Source of the DNA: Frankia casuarinae
Lineage (GTDB): Bacteria; Actinomycetota; Actinomycetes; Frankiales; Frankiaceae
Assembly (NCBI RefSeq): GCF_000013345.1
Contig: NC_007777.1
Span: forward strand, 2,046,001 to 2,110,000
Length of the DNA stretch: 64,000 bases
Direction: 5' to 3'
This document shows, piece after piece, positions 35,160 through 43,952 of this stretch. Under the pieces are notes generated by a model that searched no databases, had not been told where the DNA came from, and saw only the letters and a program-made list of their open reading frames with translations. Both the position numbers and the translations under genes were made by a program. How positions within the stretch are numbered: the stretch's first letter is position 1; each line of letters starts with the position of its first letter.

Positions 35160-35731
35160 GAATCTATTCCTCCCTCGGTGCGCCCAGGGGCCATCGTCGT
35201 CGACCCCGCGATGGCGTGCGCCACCATGGTGATCCTGTCGGCGGACAGCGCCCGGTTGATGTCGTCTCGACCGAACGCTGCGAAGCCGGCGTCGGTCAGG
35301 ATCTGCAGGTCCGTACTGTGTAACTGGATCTCATCGATCCGAGCCTGGATGATCCGGCCTACCCCGTCACCGCGGAAGCCCCGCGGCACCGTCACCGGCT
35401 CCGCTGCGGCGAAAGCGAACATCAGCAGGTGATAATCGCCGTTCCGCCACCGGCCGAAGAACTCGTAGACCGCGACCGGGCGCAGCGATTCCACCTGGCA
35501 CCCGGTCTCCTCCAACGCTTCTCGGCGCGCCGCCGCCTCGGCCGTCTCACCGGGCTCGATCCCACCGCCAGGCAGCAACCAGTTCCCGGCGTAGGGCCCC
35601 TTCTGCTGATGCACGAACGTAACGGTGCCGTTCGTGCCGGGGATGACCACCAGCGCAGCGGGAAGCGGTCGGGTGAATCGGTCTGTCGTCCGGGGCTCAG
35701 CAGGCGGCTCCACGGGCCGTTTCCCGTTCAC
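35150..35731 (-). CDS. Nudix hydrolase (193 aa)
   Basis: Nudix box GGGIEPGETAEAAARREALE followed by ETGCQV, all key Glu residues present. Upstream YAGNWLLPGG is typical. The GTG at 35731, 3 nt after the UbiD stop, is chosen as start. In the tubercidin pathway a Nudix enzyme (TubG) performs the final hydrolysis of the phosphorylated nucleoside; the same role is inferred here by context. Confidence 0.85.
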   Translation of the reverse strand: MNGKRPVEPPAEPRTTDRFTRPLPAALVVIPGTNGTVTFVHQQKGPYAGNWLLPGGGIEPGETAEAAARREALEETGCQVESLRPVAVYEFFGRWRNGDYHLLMFAFAAAEPVTVPRGFRGDGVGRIIQARIDEIQLHSTDLQILTDAGFAAFGRDDINRALSADRITMVAHAIAGSTTMAPGRTEGGIDSCR

Positions 35732-35733
35732 GA

Positions 35734-36996
35734 TTAATACTCCACCGGGCGTCCGGTCGGCGGAATGTCGAGCAGCAGCCCGAGTCGCTCGCCCTCCACT
35801 CTGCCCTTGCGCAGGTACGGCTCCACCCGGCTCGAGAAGCCGTGGGTGGCCAGCGCCTGCCATATCGATTTCAGGTCAGGGCCGCAGACGACCACCTTGC
35901 TGCGCACGTCGAAGCGCATCGCCTCAGCGAGCACCTCCCGTGTAGGCTCGTCGGTCTCTACTAGGGCCAGAAATTCCCCACGGGCGGGGAGCGGGTAGTG
36001 CACCGTCCGCACCGGTACGCCGATCTCGGTCAGATGGGCGTACATGAGGTACTCGTTCTGCATGCTCATCAGGGTCAGACCGCTCTCCCCGCCCGCCAGG
36101 ATCGTGGGCATCGGCGCACCCGGCGCCGCCAGTACCTCCCACACGTCGAGGACGTTACTCATCCGCTCTTCGGCGTAGTAGCCCTTGAACTCCCCGAACG
36201 GGCCCTCGCGGGCCAGCTCCGGGCGCACCGTCGCGTGTAGCACGTGTGTAGCCGACTCCGGCACCGGCGGTGAACCGTGTGTACGCACAGCTCTGCCCAG
36301 CAGCATCCCCGCCACGCGGTAATCATCCTCCACGTTATCGAGAGCCGCGCCGTCGCGGGCGGGCAGCCGGGATGCAGCGACCATCATGTGCACCGGGTCC
36401 GCGCCCAGGAACACGGAGATCGGCATAGGCTCGCCCACATCGGTCCAGGCGCCGAGGTTGGCGTGGCCGTCGGTACGTGGGTCGAGGAAGATCCGAGCCT
36501 CGTGCTCGCCGACCACCTGGATGCGATAGATGCCCAGATTTACTCCGTCTCTATCCGGACGTGTAGTTACCCCGACGCCTGCGGTGACGTAGCGGCCTAC
36601 GTCTCCCGGTCGATGCCGGATGATCGGCAGCGCCGAAAGCCCCGGCAGTTCGGTGAGTGCAGGCCGGGCACCCGCGGCGGGGGCCGGGGCGGGCCCAGCC
36701 AGACGCGCGGCCACCTCGTCGAGCCAGTGCCCTTCGTCAGTGCCCAGCGCCGCCAGCAGGACCGCACGCGGGTAGGGATGGCCGAGCAATACCGTGCCCG
36801 GCCGGTCGGTGAGCTGGGTGAACAGCGTCGTCGGCCGTCTGCCGAGTAGGCGCTCGAACTCGGCGAGCCTGCGCATGACCTCCACATCTGTACTCAGCGG
36901 TTCGGCACACATACGCACCTTGGTTGCAGCGTAGTGCGGACCGAGCCCGAACTGGGGCAGGTCGATCGGGGCAAGATGATCAAGGGTGCTGGTCAC
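35734..36996 (-). CDS. UbiD-family (prenyl-FMN) decarboxylase (420 aa)
   Basis: UbiD fold shown by VNLGIYRIQVVGEHEARIFL (Arg of the catalytic network), DPVHMMVAASRLP, and the hallmark REGPFGEFKGYYAEERM with its Glu residues. Predicted to remove the 7-carboxyl of the deazapurine nucleotide, giving an unsubstituted C7 as in tubercidin. Needs prenylated FMN; no UbiX gene is in the window. The GTG at 36996 with GGAGGAG overlaps the PRTase stop (GTGA); the open frame upstream is spurious. Confidence 0.88.
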   Translation of the reverse strand: MTSTLDHLAPIDLPQFGLGPHYAATKVRMCAEPLSTDVEVMRRLAEFERLLGRRPTTLFTQLTDRPGTVLLGHPYPRAVLLAALGTDEGHWLDEVAARLAGPAPAPAAGARPALTELPGLSALPIIRHRPGDVGRYVTAGVGVTTRPDRDGVNLGIYRIQVVGEHEARIFLDPRTDGHANLGAWTDVGEPMPISVFLGADPVHMMVAASRLPARDGAALDNVEDDYRVAGMLLGRAVRTHGSPPVPESATHVLHATVRPELAREGPFGEFKGYYAEERMSNVLDVWEVLAAPGAPMPTILAGGESGLTLMSMQNEYLMYAHLTEIGVPVRTVHYPLPARGEFLALVETDEPTREVLAEAMRFDVRSKVVVCGPDLKSIWQALATHGFSSRVEPYLRKGRVEGERLGLLLDIPPTGRPVEY

Positions 36997-37529
36997 TGCT
37001 CCTCCGTCCACGGTATCTGCCGCCAGTCGCTCGGCCGTTTCCGGTAGCCCCGCTCCCACGGGAAGACCACCCAATCGTCGGCGGTGAAGCCGCAGTAGTG
37101 GATCGGTACCGGGCATAGATGGTTGCGGGCCAACACCGCGAATCGATGTTCGGCGACCCCGACCAACTTCCGGGAGACGGCCTCGGCCGTGACCCCGGTG
37201 CCCGCGATGTCGTCGACCACCAGCACCCGGTCTTCCGGGTCCAGTTCCACCGAGCTCTCCACCACCGGCGTCTGCTTGGCCGCGTACCGCTCGTCGGAGA
37301 CGGTGCGCCGCGCCCTCACCGACACCAGGCGCGGGACCTCGAGCGCAGAGTACAGGTAGGCTGCGGTGACTAGTCCACCTCTGGCCACGCCGTAGACGAC
37401 GGTGGGGGCGAACCCGTCGGCGAGCACGGACGCGCGCAGCCTTTCGCAGGCGCGGCCGACGTCGGCCCATTCAAACACGTAGGGACCGCGCCGGGTCCAC
37501 ATCGGAGTGGCGTCAGTCTGCTGGATCAT
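36993..37529 (-). CDS. phosphoribosyltransferase, CDG-specific by context (178 aa)
   Basis: PRTase fold with the PRPP-binding loop VLVVDDIAGTGVTAEAV near residue 101, and FAPTVVYGVARGGLVTAAYL near the start. The counterpart in tubercidin biosynthesis (TubE) joins PRPP to 7-carboxy-7-deazaguanine. The neighbours (QueE, GMP-reductase-like, UbiD) support that role. ATGA overlap with the gene upstream. Confidence 0.85.
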   Translation of the reverse strand: MIQQTDATPMWTRRGPYVFEWADVGRACERLRASVLADGFAPTVVYGVARGGLVTAAYLYSALEVPRLVSVRARRTVSDERYAAKQTPVVESSVELDPEDRVLVVDDIAGTGVTAEAVSRKLVGVAEHRFAVLARNHLCPVPIHYCGFTADDWVVFPWERGYRKRPSDWRQIPWTEEQ

Positions 37530-38683
37530 ATCTGGGCCACCGCCTCGGCGCGGAAGTCGGGCGCCGGCTGGGGCGCCCGCTCGGCCGCGTGCGGGGCGTT
37601 CTCTGCACGCCCGGCGGGCGTGACCCGGATGAACTCGGCCAGTCGGCGGAACTCGGCCATGTCGGCAGCGCCCGTGTAGCTCATCGCCGAGCGCAGGCCG
37701 CCGACGAGCTGGTACACGGTGTCGGCTACTGGGCCGCTGGGTGCAAAGGTCATCTCCACGCCCTCGGGTATGTAACCGACCACGTCATCGCGAGTGAGTC
37801 GCCCGCCTGCGGCGGCCCGTAGGGTGTTGGCCATGCCGAGGGTCGCAAAGCCGCGGCTGCAGCGATACCGGCTGCCATCAGGTAGGTCGACCACACCCGC
37901 CTCGCTCTCGTCGGCCCCCGCCAGGGCCGAGCCGAGCATCACTGCGGCCGCACCCGCAGCCAGCGCCTTGGCTAGGTCGCCGGACTGGCGCACCCCACCG
38001 TCGGCGATGACTGTCGCGTCCCGCTGCGCCGCAGCGTGCGCGCAGTCGATGATCGCGGTCAGTTGGGGCACGCCGCTGCCCGCTACCAGCCGGGTGGTGC
38101 ACACCCCCCCGGGGCCGATACCGACCTTGACCACATCGGCGCCCGCATCCAGCAGATCGTTGGTGCCCCCCGCGGTCGCCACGTTGCCTGCCACGATCGG
38201 CACTCTGGGGTGGCGCGCGTGCAGTTTCCCGACAGTGTCGATCACCTGGTCGCTGTGCCCGTGCGCGACGTCAACCAGCAGCAGATCCGCACCGTGCTCC
38301 ACCATCAGTGCGGCCCGGTCCAAGTAATCACCCTTGGTGCCCACCGCCGCGCCGACCAGCAACCTACCCACCGGGTCGACGGTGGCCGGGCCGGTGCCCA
38401 CCGGGCCTGATTTCACTGAGGCGATGTGCGTTGCCTGCCTCTCGACGGTCTGCATCCGATGGACGAAGCCCAGCCCGCCCACCCTGGCCAGCGCCGCTGC
38501 CATGGCTCCACCGGTGCACCACTGGGTGTTGGCGCCAATCACCGGGACCCACAGCCGGACCCCCGGTGCAAGGTCCACAGTGGTGTCGACGTCGGCGCGG
38601 CTGCGCACCCGAGTCCGGTGTGGGACCAACAGCACGTCGTCGAAGCTGAGCCCGGTCCGGATCGGCTGCCCGAAAATGGTCAT
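37526..38683 (-). CDS. IMPDH/GMP-reductase-family enzyme (385 aa)
   Basis: TIM-barrel of the IMPDH/GMPR family without CBS domains. Start TGLSFDDVLLVPHRTRVRS, catalytic loop VGIGPGGVCTTRLVAGSGVP with the active Cys, and ADGGVRQSGDLAKALAAGA. In tubercidin and toyocamycin pathways the related enzyme (TubD in tubercidin) removes the 2-amino group reductively, turning the guanine-like base into an adenine-like one. ATG at 38683 chosen with GGAG upstream. Not a housekeeping GuaB by context. Confidence 0.88.
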   Translation of the reverse strand: MTIFGQPIRTGLSFDDVLLVPHRTRVRSRADVDTTVDLAPGVRLWVPVIGANTQWCTGGAMAAALARVGGLGFVHRMQTVERQATHIASVKSGPVGTGPATVDPVGRLLVGAAVGTKGDYLDRAALMVEHGADLLLVDVAHGHSDQVIDTVGKLHARHPRVPIVAGNVATAGGTNDLLDAGADVVKVGIGPGGVCTTRLVAGSGVPQLTAIIDCAHAAAQRDATVIADGGVRQSGDLAKALAAGAAAVMLGSALAGADESEAGVVDLPDGSRYRCSRGFATLGMANTLRAAAGGRLTRDDVVGYIPEGVEMTFAPSGPVADTVYQLVGGLRSAMSYTGAADMAEFRRLAEFIRVTPAGRAENAPHAAERAPQPAPDFRAEAVAQI

Positions 38684-38719
38684 CTTCTGCCTTCTCCTCA
38701 CGGTCGGTCGGCTTGTGGC

Positions 38720-39475
38720 TCAGCGCCCGCGTTCGTCACCCCACACCAGCACGTGCAACCGGGTGCAGACGTTCCACCCCCTGGCCACTGCGGCATCGGT
38801 CAGCATGGCGAGACCGGTGAGCACGGCACTGGGAGTGGCGCCTTTCGGCATGATCCACACCGGGGCCAGGTTGAACCGGTCCACCAACGTGCCGACCTCG
38901 TCCAGGTCGTCGCGGTCGGCGCACACGAATTTGAACCGGGCGGACGGGTTACCCGCGAACGCGGCCAGCGCCTCAGGGACCAGCCGTCGCGGCTCGGCCA
39001 CGCCGGAGTGGGCGAGCTTGACGGAGACGTTGAAGGCCACCCCCGACTCCGCCAGCTCCTCCAACGGCGCCACGGTCCCGTTGGTCTCTATCTCCACCTC
39101 GATTCCGTCGTCGACGAGTCCGGTCACCAGCCCCAGCAACCTGCGCTGCTGTGACAGCGGCTCACCGCCGGAGATCACCACCAGGCCCGAGCCAAGCCCG
39201 CGTAGCCGGTCACCGACCTGGGCGGCGGACATCGCGTGCAGCTCGCGGCCGGGGTCGAAGCGTCTACCGGTGTCGCTGACGCCCCACCAGTCCCAGGTGT
39301 ATGGTGTGTCGCACCAGGAGCAGGTCAGGTTGCACCCACCCAGGCGCAGGAAGACGCATCGCCGTCCCGTTGACGGGCCCTCGCCCTGCACGGTCGGACC
39401 GAAGATCTCGTTAACCACTAGAACGTCGTGCCCGGTGGGACTGGTGTTTGGGCGGCAGGATTCCTTGGCCGTCAT
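38720..39475 (-). CDS. queE: 7-carboxy-7-deazaguanine synthase, radical SAM (251 aa)
   Basis: Radical SAM enzyme that contracts CPH4 to CDG. Cluster motif CNLTCSWCDTPYTW near residue 48 (CxxxCxxC), preceded by EIFGPTVQGEGPSTGRRCVF, the QueE start. SGGEPLSQ and EIETNGTVAPL are the usual SAM and substrate motifs. Full length, intact. ATGA overlap with the PfkB gene upstream. Confidence 0.95.
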   Translation of the reverse strand: MTAKESCRPNTSPTGHDVLVVNEIFGPTVQGEGPSTGRRCVFLRLGGCNLTCSWCDTPYTWDWWGVSDTGRRFDPGRELHAMSAAQVGDRLRGLGSGLVVISGGEPLSQQRRLLGLVTGLVDDGIEVEIETNGTVAPLEELAESGVAFNVSVKLAHSGVAEPRRLVPEALAAFAGNPSARFKFVCADRDDLDEVGTLVDRFNLAPVWIMPKGATPSAVLTGLAMLTDAAVARGWNVCTRLHVLVWGDERGR

Positions 39476-40419
39476 ATCGGGTCCTTATCCAGCCGCGACA
39501 GACGCGCGCAGGTCGAGCGGCCGCAACCGACGATTACCGCGGCCGCCGCCATCGCGTGGTCCACCGCGGCGATCCACGGCTCGCCCCGGGCCAGGGCAAC
39601 GGCCAGGCCGGCGACGAACGCGTCGCCTGCACCGGTAGCGTCAACGCAGGAGACTTGGCGCGCCGGGTAGGTCGACCAGGAACCGTCCGCCGCCGCGCAC
39701 ACGGCACCGCGCGCCCCGGTCGTTACCACCACAGCGGGCAGCCCGCGGGCTGTCAGAGCCAGCGCGTCAGTCACCGGGTCGCCCGTGCCGCCACCGAGCA
39801 GCTCGGCAGCCTCGAACTGGTTGAGTACCATGAGGGCCAGAGAGCGAAACAGCTCCCAGCGCGGGCCCGAGGCCGCGATGTCGGTCGGTAGCCCCCACAG
39901 CGGGACACCTCGCCGGTTGGCCCACACCCGCAGCCGAGTCAGAGTCGCCAGCGGCGACCCGGTCTCCACTAGGACGGCGCGCGCGCCGCGGAGCCAGCCG
40001 GTCGCGGCCGCCACCACTGGCCATGAGAGTTCGTCGGCCGCGGGCAGGTGGATACCTGCCCACACCGGGTCGCCTTCGGTGGAGATCTCGCAGTCGAACT
40101 GGCCGATGCTCCGAGCCACCGGCGCGGTCAGCACCGCCGCGCCCAACCCGGTCAGTCGCCGCTCGAAGGCCGCGCCTACCGGCCCCGGCTCGCCCAACCC
40201 GACAAATCCGGCCTCCGCGCCGAGCCTGGCCAGGTTCTCCGCCACGTTGCGGGCGATCCCACCGTGACCACTGAGGACAGTCCATACCGGCAGGCCGGAC
40301 ATCGAGCCTGACCGGGACCAGCGCCGGTCGAGCACCATGGAGCCGAGAACACCGACCCGCTCGGGTCGGGCCGCACGCCCTGGTCCGAGCGGGGCGAGTA
40401 GCCTCGCCGAGTCGAGCAT
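39472..40419 (-). CDS. PfkB-family sugar/nucleoside kinase (315 aa)
   Basis: Ribokinase/adenosine-kinase fold. Gly-rich GHGGIARNVAENLARLGAEA near residue 51 and the ATP/anion-hole motif CVDATGAGDAFVAGLAVALA near residue 265. It lies between QueD and QueE in the core operon, so it may phosphorylate a sugar precursor, or the nucleoside product (self-protection or activation for tailoring). The substrate cannot be read from the sequence. ATG at 40419 chosen; a TTG at 40428 would overlap QueD. Confidence 0.8.
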   Translation of the reverse strand: MLDSARLLAPLGPGRAARPERVGVLGSMVLDRRWSRSGSMSGLPVWTVLSGHGGIARNVAENLARLGAEAGFVGLGEPGPVGAAFERRLTGLGAAVLTAPVARSIGQFDCEISTEGDPVWAGIHLPAADELSWPVVAAATGWLRGARAVLVETGSPLATLTRLRVWANRRGVPLWGLPTDIAASGPRWELFRSLALMVLNQFEAAELLGGGTGDPVTDALALTARGLPAVVVTTGARGAVCAAADGSWSTYPARQVSCVDATGAGDAFVAGLAVALARGEPWIAAVDHAMAAAAVIVGCGRSTCARLSRLDKDPI

Positions 40420-40420
40420 G

Positions 40421-40792
40421 TCAGTCAACCCTTGGCCGGAACTCTGCCCAGGTCTTGGGGGTTTCGCTTACTGAGACGGCCACCAGCTCGGGCAGCTTCT
40501 CTCGCCATGTCGTAAAGATCCAGCGGGCTAGTTGCTCGGCGGATGGGTTGAGATCAATGATGACGTCATTGAGGTGTCGGTGGTCGAGGGTGTCATCCGT
40601 CCATGCTTTGAACTCTCCGAGGTCGCGGTAGTCTCGCACGAATCCGGCCTCGTTGAGGCCGGATTCCTGCGCCTTTAGCTCCAAGACCACGGTGTAGTTG
40701 TGCCCGTGCATCCGCGAACACGGGTGATCGGCGGGCAGGTGATCGAGGACGTGGCTCGCCGAGAAGCCGAATTCCTTGCGTATGGCGAACAC
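40421..40792 (-). CDS. queD: 6-carboxytetrahydropterin synthase (123 aa)
   Basis: Makes CPH4 from dihydroneopterin triphosphate. Motifs FGFSASHVL, HPCSRMHGHNYTV (catalytic Cys and two zinc His) and LDHRHLNDV. Length is normal for QueD. GTG at 40792 chosen because AAGGA lies upstream; longer readings are unsupported. First gene of the core operon queD-pfkB-queE-gmpr-prt-ubiD-nudix-folE-had. Confidence 0.95.
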   Translation of the reverse strand: MFAIRKEFGFSASHVLDHLPADHPCSRMHGHNYTVVLELKAQESGLNEAGFVRDYRDLGEFKAWTDDTLDHRHLNDVIIDLNPSAEQLARWIFTTWREKLPELVAVSVSETPKTWAEFRPRVD

Positions 40793-41129
40793 GGGCTGTC
40801 CTTTCCACGCGAGTCCGACCGCGAGTGCGGCGAACCAGTTCGCGCACGAACCCACGGACAGTGGGTGGAGACGCGGTCGACCGGCGATCGTTGGATAACT
40901 TGATCCTGCATGACTGATCGTGCACTGTCCGGCGGCCGGTGACAACCCGGCCGAGCCGCTCTGGAAGGGACTGTGCGCCAGCGGATTGCGGATAGTTCCA
41001 GCTCAGCGGGCGTCCAATACGGGGGGTGGGGCGGCAAAAAAATTTTTTATCCCCACCGTGCTACGCGCGTAGATCTCCGCACGTCGGTGCGGCAACGGGT
41101 ACGGCGGCCGGAGGTCGGCACGACGACGT
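40793..41129 (-). promoter_or_regulatory. upstream region of the core operon with A7T6 tract
   Basis: A 337-bp gap between the sulfatase-fold gene and queD. At 41036-41050 there is a run of seven A and six T followed by AT, very unusual for this DNA and perfectly palindromic in its centre. It may act as promoter DNA for the queD operon, or as a T-rich end for transcripts of the sulfatase-fold gene. No gene seen. Confidence 0.45.
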
Positions 41130-42554
41130 TCAGATGTTGTAACCGAGGCTGCGCAACTGGCCGCGAATTGCGGTGCTGGCGGGCACCGGCTCGGCGGGGC
41201 TGTGCGCGGCGTTGTAGCCCGCCAGCGCCGCCACCAGATCCGCGGTCTCCGCGCCGGGGTCCAGCCGGGGGACCAGGTCGTCGCCGAATCGCTCGACCCA
41301 GTGCTCCTCAACTGCCTCGATCCGGAATTGCTTGCCATAGCGGTGATGCATACGCACGAGCCTGCGGTCACCCAGGTACACACTCTCGCCGAGCAGCACG
41401 TGCCTGAGCGGCTCCTGGCTCTCACCGCGTAGCTGCCGCTGCTGGAAGGCCACGAACTCCCGGGTATCGGCGCCGTAGGTCTGGCTGAACGCGATAGCGT
41501 GGCCGTCCAACGCGCGTTCGCCGCGCACCACCGGCGCCAGCGTCTCGCCGTCGAACCCGGGCGAGCCGGGCGCAGGGGAGATATCTGCTAGCTCCAGCAC
41601 GGTCGGTACGATATCGACCGTGCGCACCCTGTGCGCGTGCAGCCCGGGAGCCACACCGTCGCCCCAGAAGATCAGCGGCACCCGCAATACCCCTTCGGAC
41701 AGGGAGTTGTGGTGGCCGTAGGACTCCGCGTCCAGCTCATGCCCATGGTCGCCGAAAATCACCACGAGCATGCTGGCCCCGCTCGCCTCGAGCCTTGCCC
41801 GCAGCCGCTCCAGGAACGGCTCGAACCGCTCGCGCAGGAAGAACTCGATGCCCTCCAGGTATAGCTCGAACAGACGATCGTAGGCTCCGGTGTCGTAGAG
41901 ATGATTGGTGATCCGCTTGTACCGCAGGAACAGTTGGTGGTCCTCGGCCTCGCGGAAGGTCTCGGTAATCTGGTCGGTGGGTATCGGCAAGTCCTCGGGC
42001 AGCTCAGCCTCCAGCTCGGTGATCTTAGCCCGGTAGGCTTCGCCACCGAAACGCAGGTTGTGGAACCCATAGGGCAGGTGGACACCGCCGAAGTGCGCAA
42101 ACGACATGCTCGAGTCCGCCTCGACAACCTCCTCGATGAACCGGTCGTCGTCTTCGCGCAGGTAGACGTCCACGTCGTTGGTGAAACCCAGCTCCGGGCC
42201 CAGGATGATTGGGAAGTCGACCTTCATCACGGTGCGCCTGCCCGCAGTTCGGCCATGGCCGAACACCGACGGCCCGGCCAGCCTGCCGTTGTAGAATTCG
42301 AACAAACCGTTGTGCAGCGGGAACCGGCCGGTCAGGATCGCACCGTGGGACGCGGCGGTGTAGGGTGCGGCTGAGATCGTGTTCGGGAAGTAGGCGCCCT
42401 CGGCCACCAAACGGTCAAGTACTGGAGTTGCGGGGGCGCGCAGTCCTGGGTACTTCGCGGGCCACAGTGGGAACGGGCTGGCCCCGACGCAGTCGCTGCG
42501 CAGAGTATCTATCGAGACGAGGATAATGTGATCATACCGGGACGCAGCCGTCAT
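41130..42554 (-). CDS. sulfatase-fold (alkaline phosphatase superfamily) enzyme 1 (474 aa)
   Basis: Sulfatase fold: ILVSIDTLRSD (metal Asp), LVVIFGDHGHELD (metal Asp-His) and HHNSLSEGVLRVPLIF. The catalytic position, Cys or Ser in true sulfatases (C/S-x-P-S-R), is Thr in APYTAASHGAILTG, and the following Arg is His. Formylglycine formation is therefore impossible; a Thr nucleophile as in phosphodiesterases or phosphotransferases is likely. AGAGGA precedes the ATG. Shares the T-x-x-S-H site with 53588-54775. Possible role: hydrolysis or transfer of a phosphate or sulfate group on the nucleoside. Confidence 0.75.
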   Translation of the reverse strand: MTAASRYDHIILVSIDTLRSDCVGASPFPLWPAKYPGLRAPATPVLDRLVAEGAYFPNTISAAPYTAASHGAILTGRFPLHNGLFEFYNGRLAGPSVFGHGRTAGRRTVMKVDFPIILGPELGFTNDVDVYLREDDDRFIEEVVEADSSMSFAHFGGVHLPYGFHNLRFGGEAYRAKITELEAELPEDLPIPTDQITETFREAEDHQLFLRYKRITNHLYDTGAYDRLFELYLEGIEFFLRERFEPFLERLRARLEASGASMLVVIFGDHGHELDAESYGHHNSLSEGVLRVPLIFWGDGVAPGLHAHRVRTVDIVPTVLELADISPAPGSPGFDGETLAPVVRGERALDGHAIAFSQTYGADTREFVAFQQRQLRGESQEPLRHVLLGESVYLGDRRLVRMHHRYGKQFRIEAVEEHWVERFGDDLVPRLDPGAETADLVAALAGYNAAHSPAEPVPASTAIRGQLRSLGYNI

Positions 42555-42749
42555 GGCGGGGAATTCCTCTCTGGCGGGGTGTCATCCGAGCGAGCCGGCG
42601 ATGGCACCGAGCTCGTTGAGGGGCCTGTCAAGCATTATGATCTAGCCGCGGCGCCGATTGCGCGGATTTCCGCAAAGCCCCTGGCTCGGCCCCGATCCAT
42701 CGAGAATTCTCTGCGATCTTCGATTGACCCCTCGGCTTATAGTGGATCA

Positions 42750-43765
42750 AGTGCTGACCAGATGCGATCTTTGGCCTCGTTGCTGAATTCGACCAGGAGC
42801 CCTGGTTCTACGGTGAGGACCGCTTCCGAGCCGGCTCCCGTCCAGCTGGGGCAGATGGTCGGGGTTGAAGTCCTCCAACGTCTTGACCTGGGGAAAGTGG
42901 CGGTGCGGATCCGCATGACGGTGTCCTTGGAATCGCGCGGTCGGCGACCTGGCGCTGCAGGACGGCGGCGAGATATACCTCGTGGGACCAGCTCTCGTCG
43001 CGGGCCTGGTCGACAAGCTGCCAGAACTGACCGATCGTCGGGGGCTTCAATACTCGGGCCAGGTGGGCGATCACCGCGGGCGTCCCGTCCCTGGCCCAGG
43101 GCTTCGGCGTGTTCGCGATCTGTCCGGGTTTGCCACAGTGGAAGCCATGGTGAGTGAGCGCGTCGGTTGGTGTGGGCGCGCCGGCCGGTCGGGATGAACG
43201 CGTGACCGGCGCGGCGTAGGGCGTTGGTGACGGCGGAGCGGATTGTTGCGAGGTTTCGCGGGCGCGTGCCGCTGGAGTCGCAGCCGTGAGGAACTCCCCG
43301 GCGTAAGGGGCGCGGAACGCGACCAGCAACCCTCACAATCAGTACCAATCCGACAGACGGAACGAACACAGCCAACCCTCAAAAATGCCAAAGCCCTGGT
43401 CCCTGGCCGGGGCGGTCGTGGTCATGGCTGGCTCTCCGTTCCGGTGGGGTCGAAGTCGACGCCGAACAGGGCGTCGTAGTCGGGCAGCGCCCGCAGCGCG
43501 ACCCGGTGGCCGTCGGCATACCGGCGGGTCGCCGCTCGGCCTGGCGGTCGGCGGCCAACGCATGGCGCATCGCCTTCGTGGTGGCGGCGTGCGTCGGGTC
43601 GGTCAGGAGGGCGTGCGGCACCCGCTGCGCGGATGGCTGGCGACGACCTGGCCGTCACAAACCGCGGTGAGACGCTCTCGAGGGTGGCGGTGACGTCGAC
43701 GAACCGGCCGATCATCCGCGGGTCCACTGAGTAGTCGCAGGCGTCGACGCGCATGTAGTAGTCCC
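42750..43765 (-). pseudogene. decayed IS21-family element (istA/istB remnants)
   Basis: The end of IstA is readable in several frames: MRVDACDYSVDPRMIGRFVD, then CDGQVVASHPRS, then LLTDPTHAATTKAMRHALAA, then YADGHRVALRALPDYDALFG. An IstB-like start (MTTTAPARDQG) follows, and pieces of IstB continue at about 43090-42850 (LARVLKPPTIGQFWQLVDQA, HEVYLAAVLQRQVAD, KTLEDFNPDHLPQLD). An unrelated transposase-like stretch lies between. Multiple frameshifts and deletions; inactive. It separates the two tailoring genes on either side. Confidence 0.75.
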
Positions 43766-43952
43766 GGCCGAGGCTGGCCGCTGGCTGGTGCTGGTCGTTG
43801 CGGGGAGGCCTTGGTACTGGTTGGACGCTGCGGTGATCCGGAGATCAGTGGTGGTAGGGAGTGCCCAGCCGGTGTGGGCCTGGGTGAGTCCAAGGGTGAC
43901 GAGGCGGCGGAAGTTGACGGCGGCGGCGCGGTGGTGAAGCCAGGTGATGCGA
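43766..43952. other. remnant sequence before the deiminase-like gene
   Basis: Minus-strand frame reads WLHHRAAAVNFRRLVTLG and ends in RITAASNQYQGLP. It looks like the C-terminal end of some transposase, but the family is not clear. No intact gene. Confidence 0.3.

Noticed and set aside
35734-37470. 578-aa reading of the UbiD-like gene
   Set aside because: The first 158 residues are a shadow of the PRTase gene; the GTG at 36996 with GGAGGAG and a GTGA overlap marks the true start.
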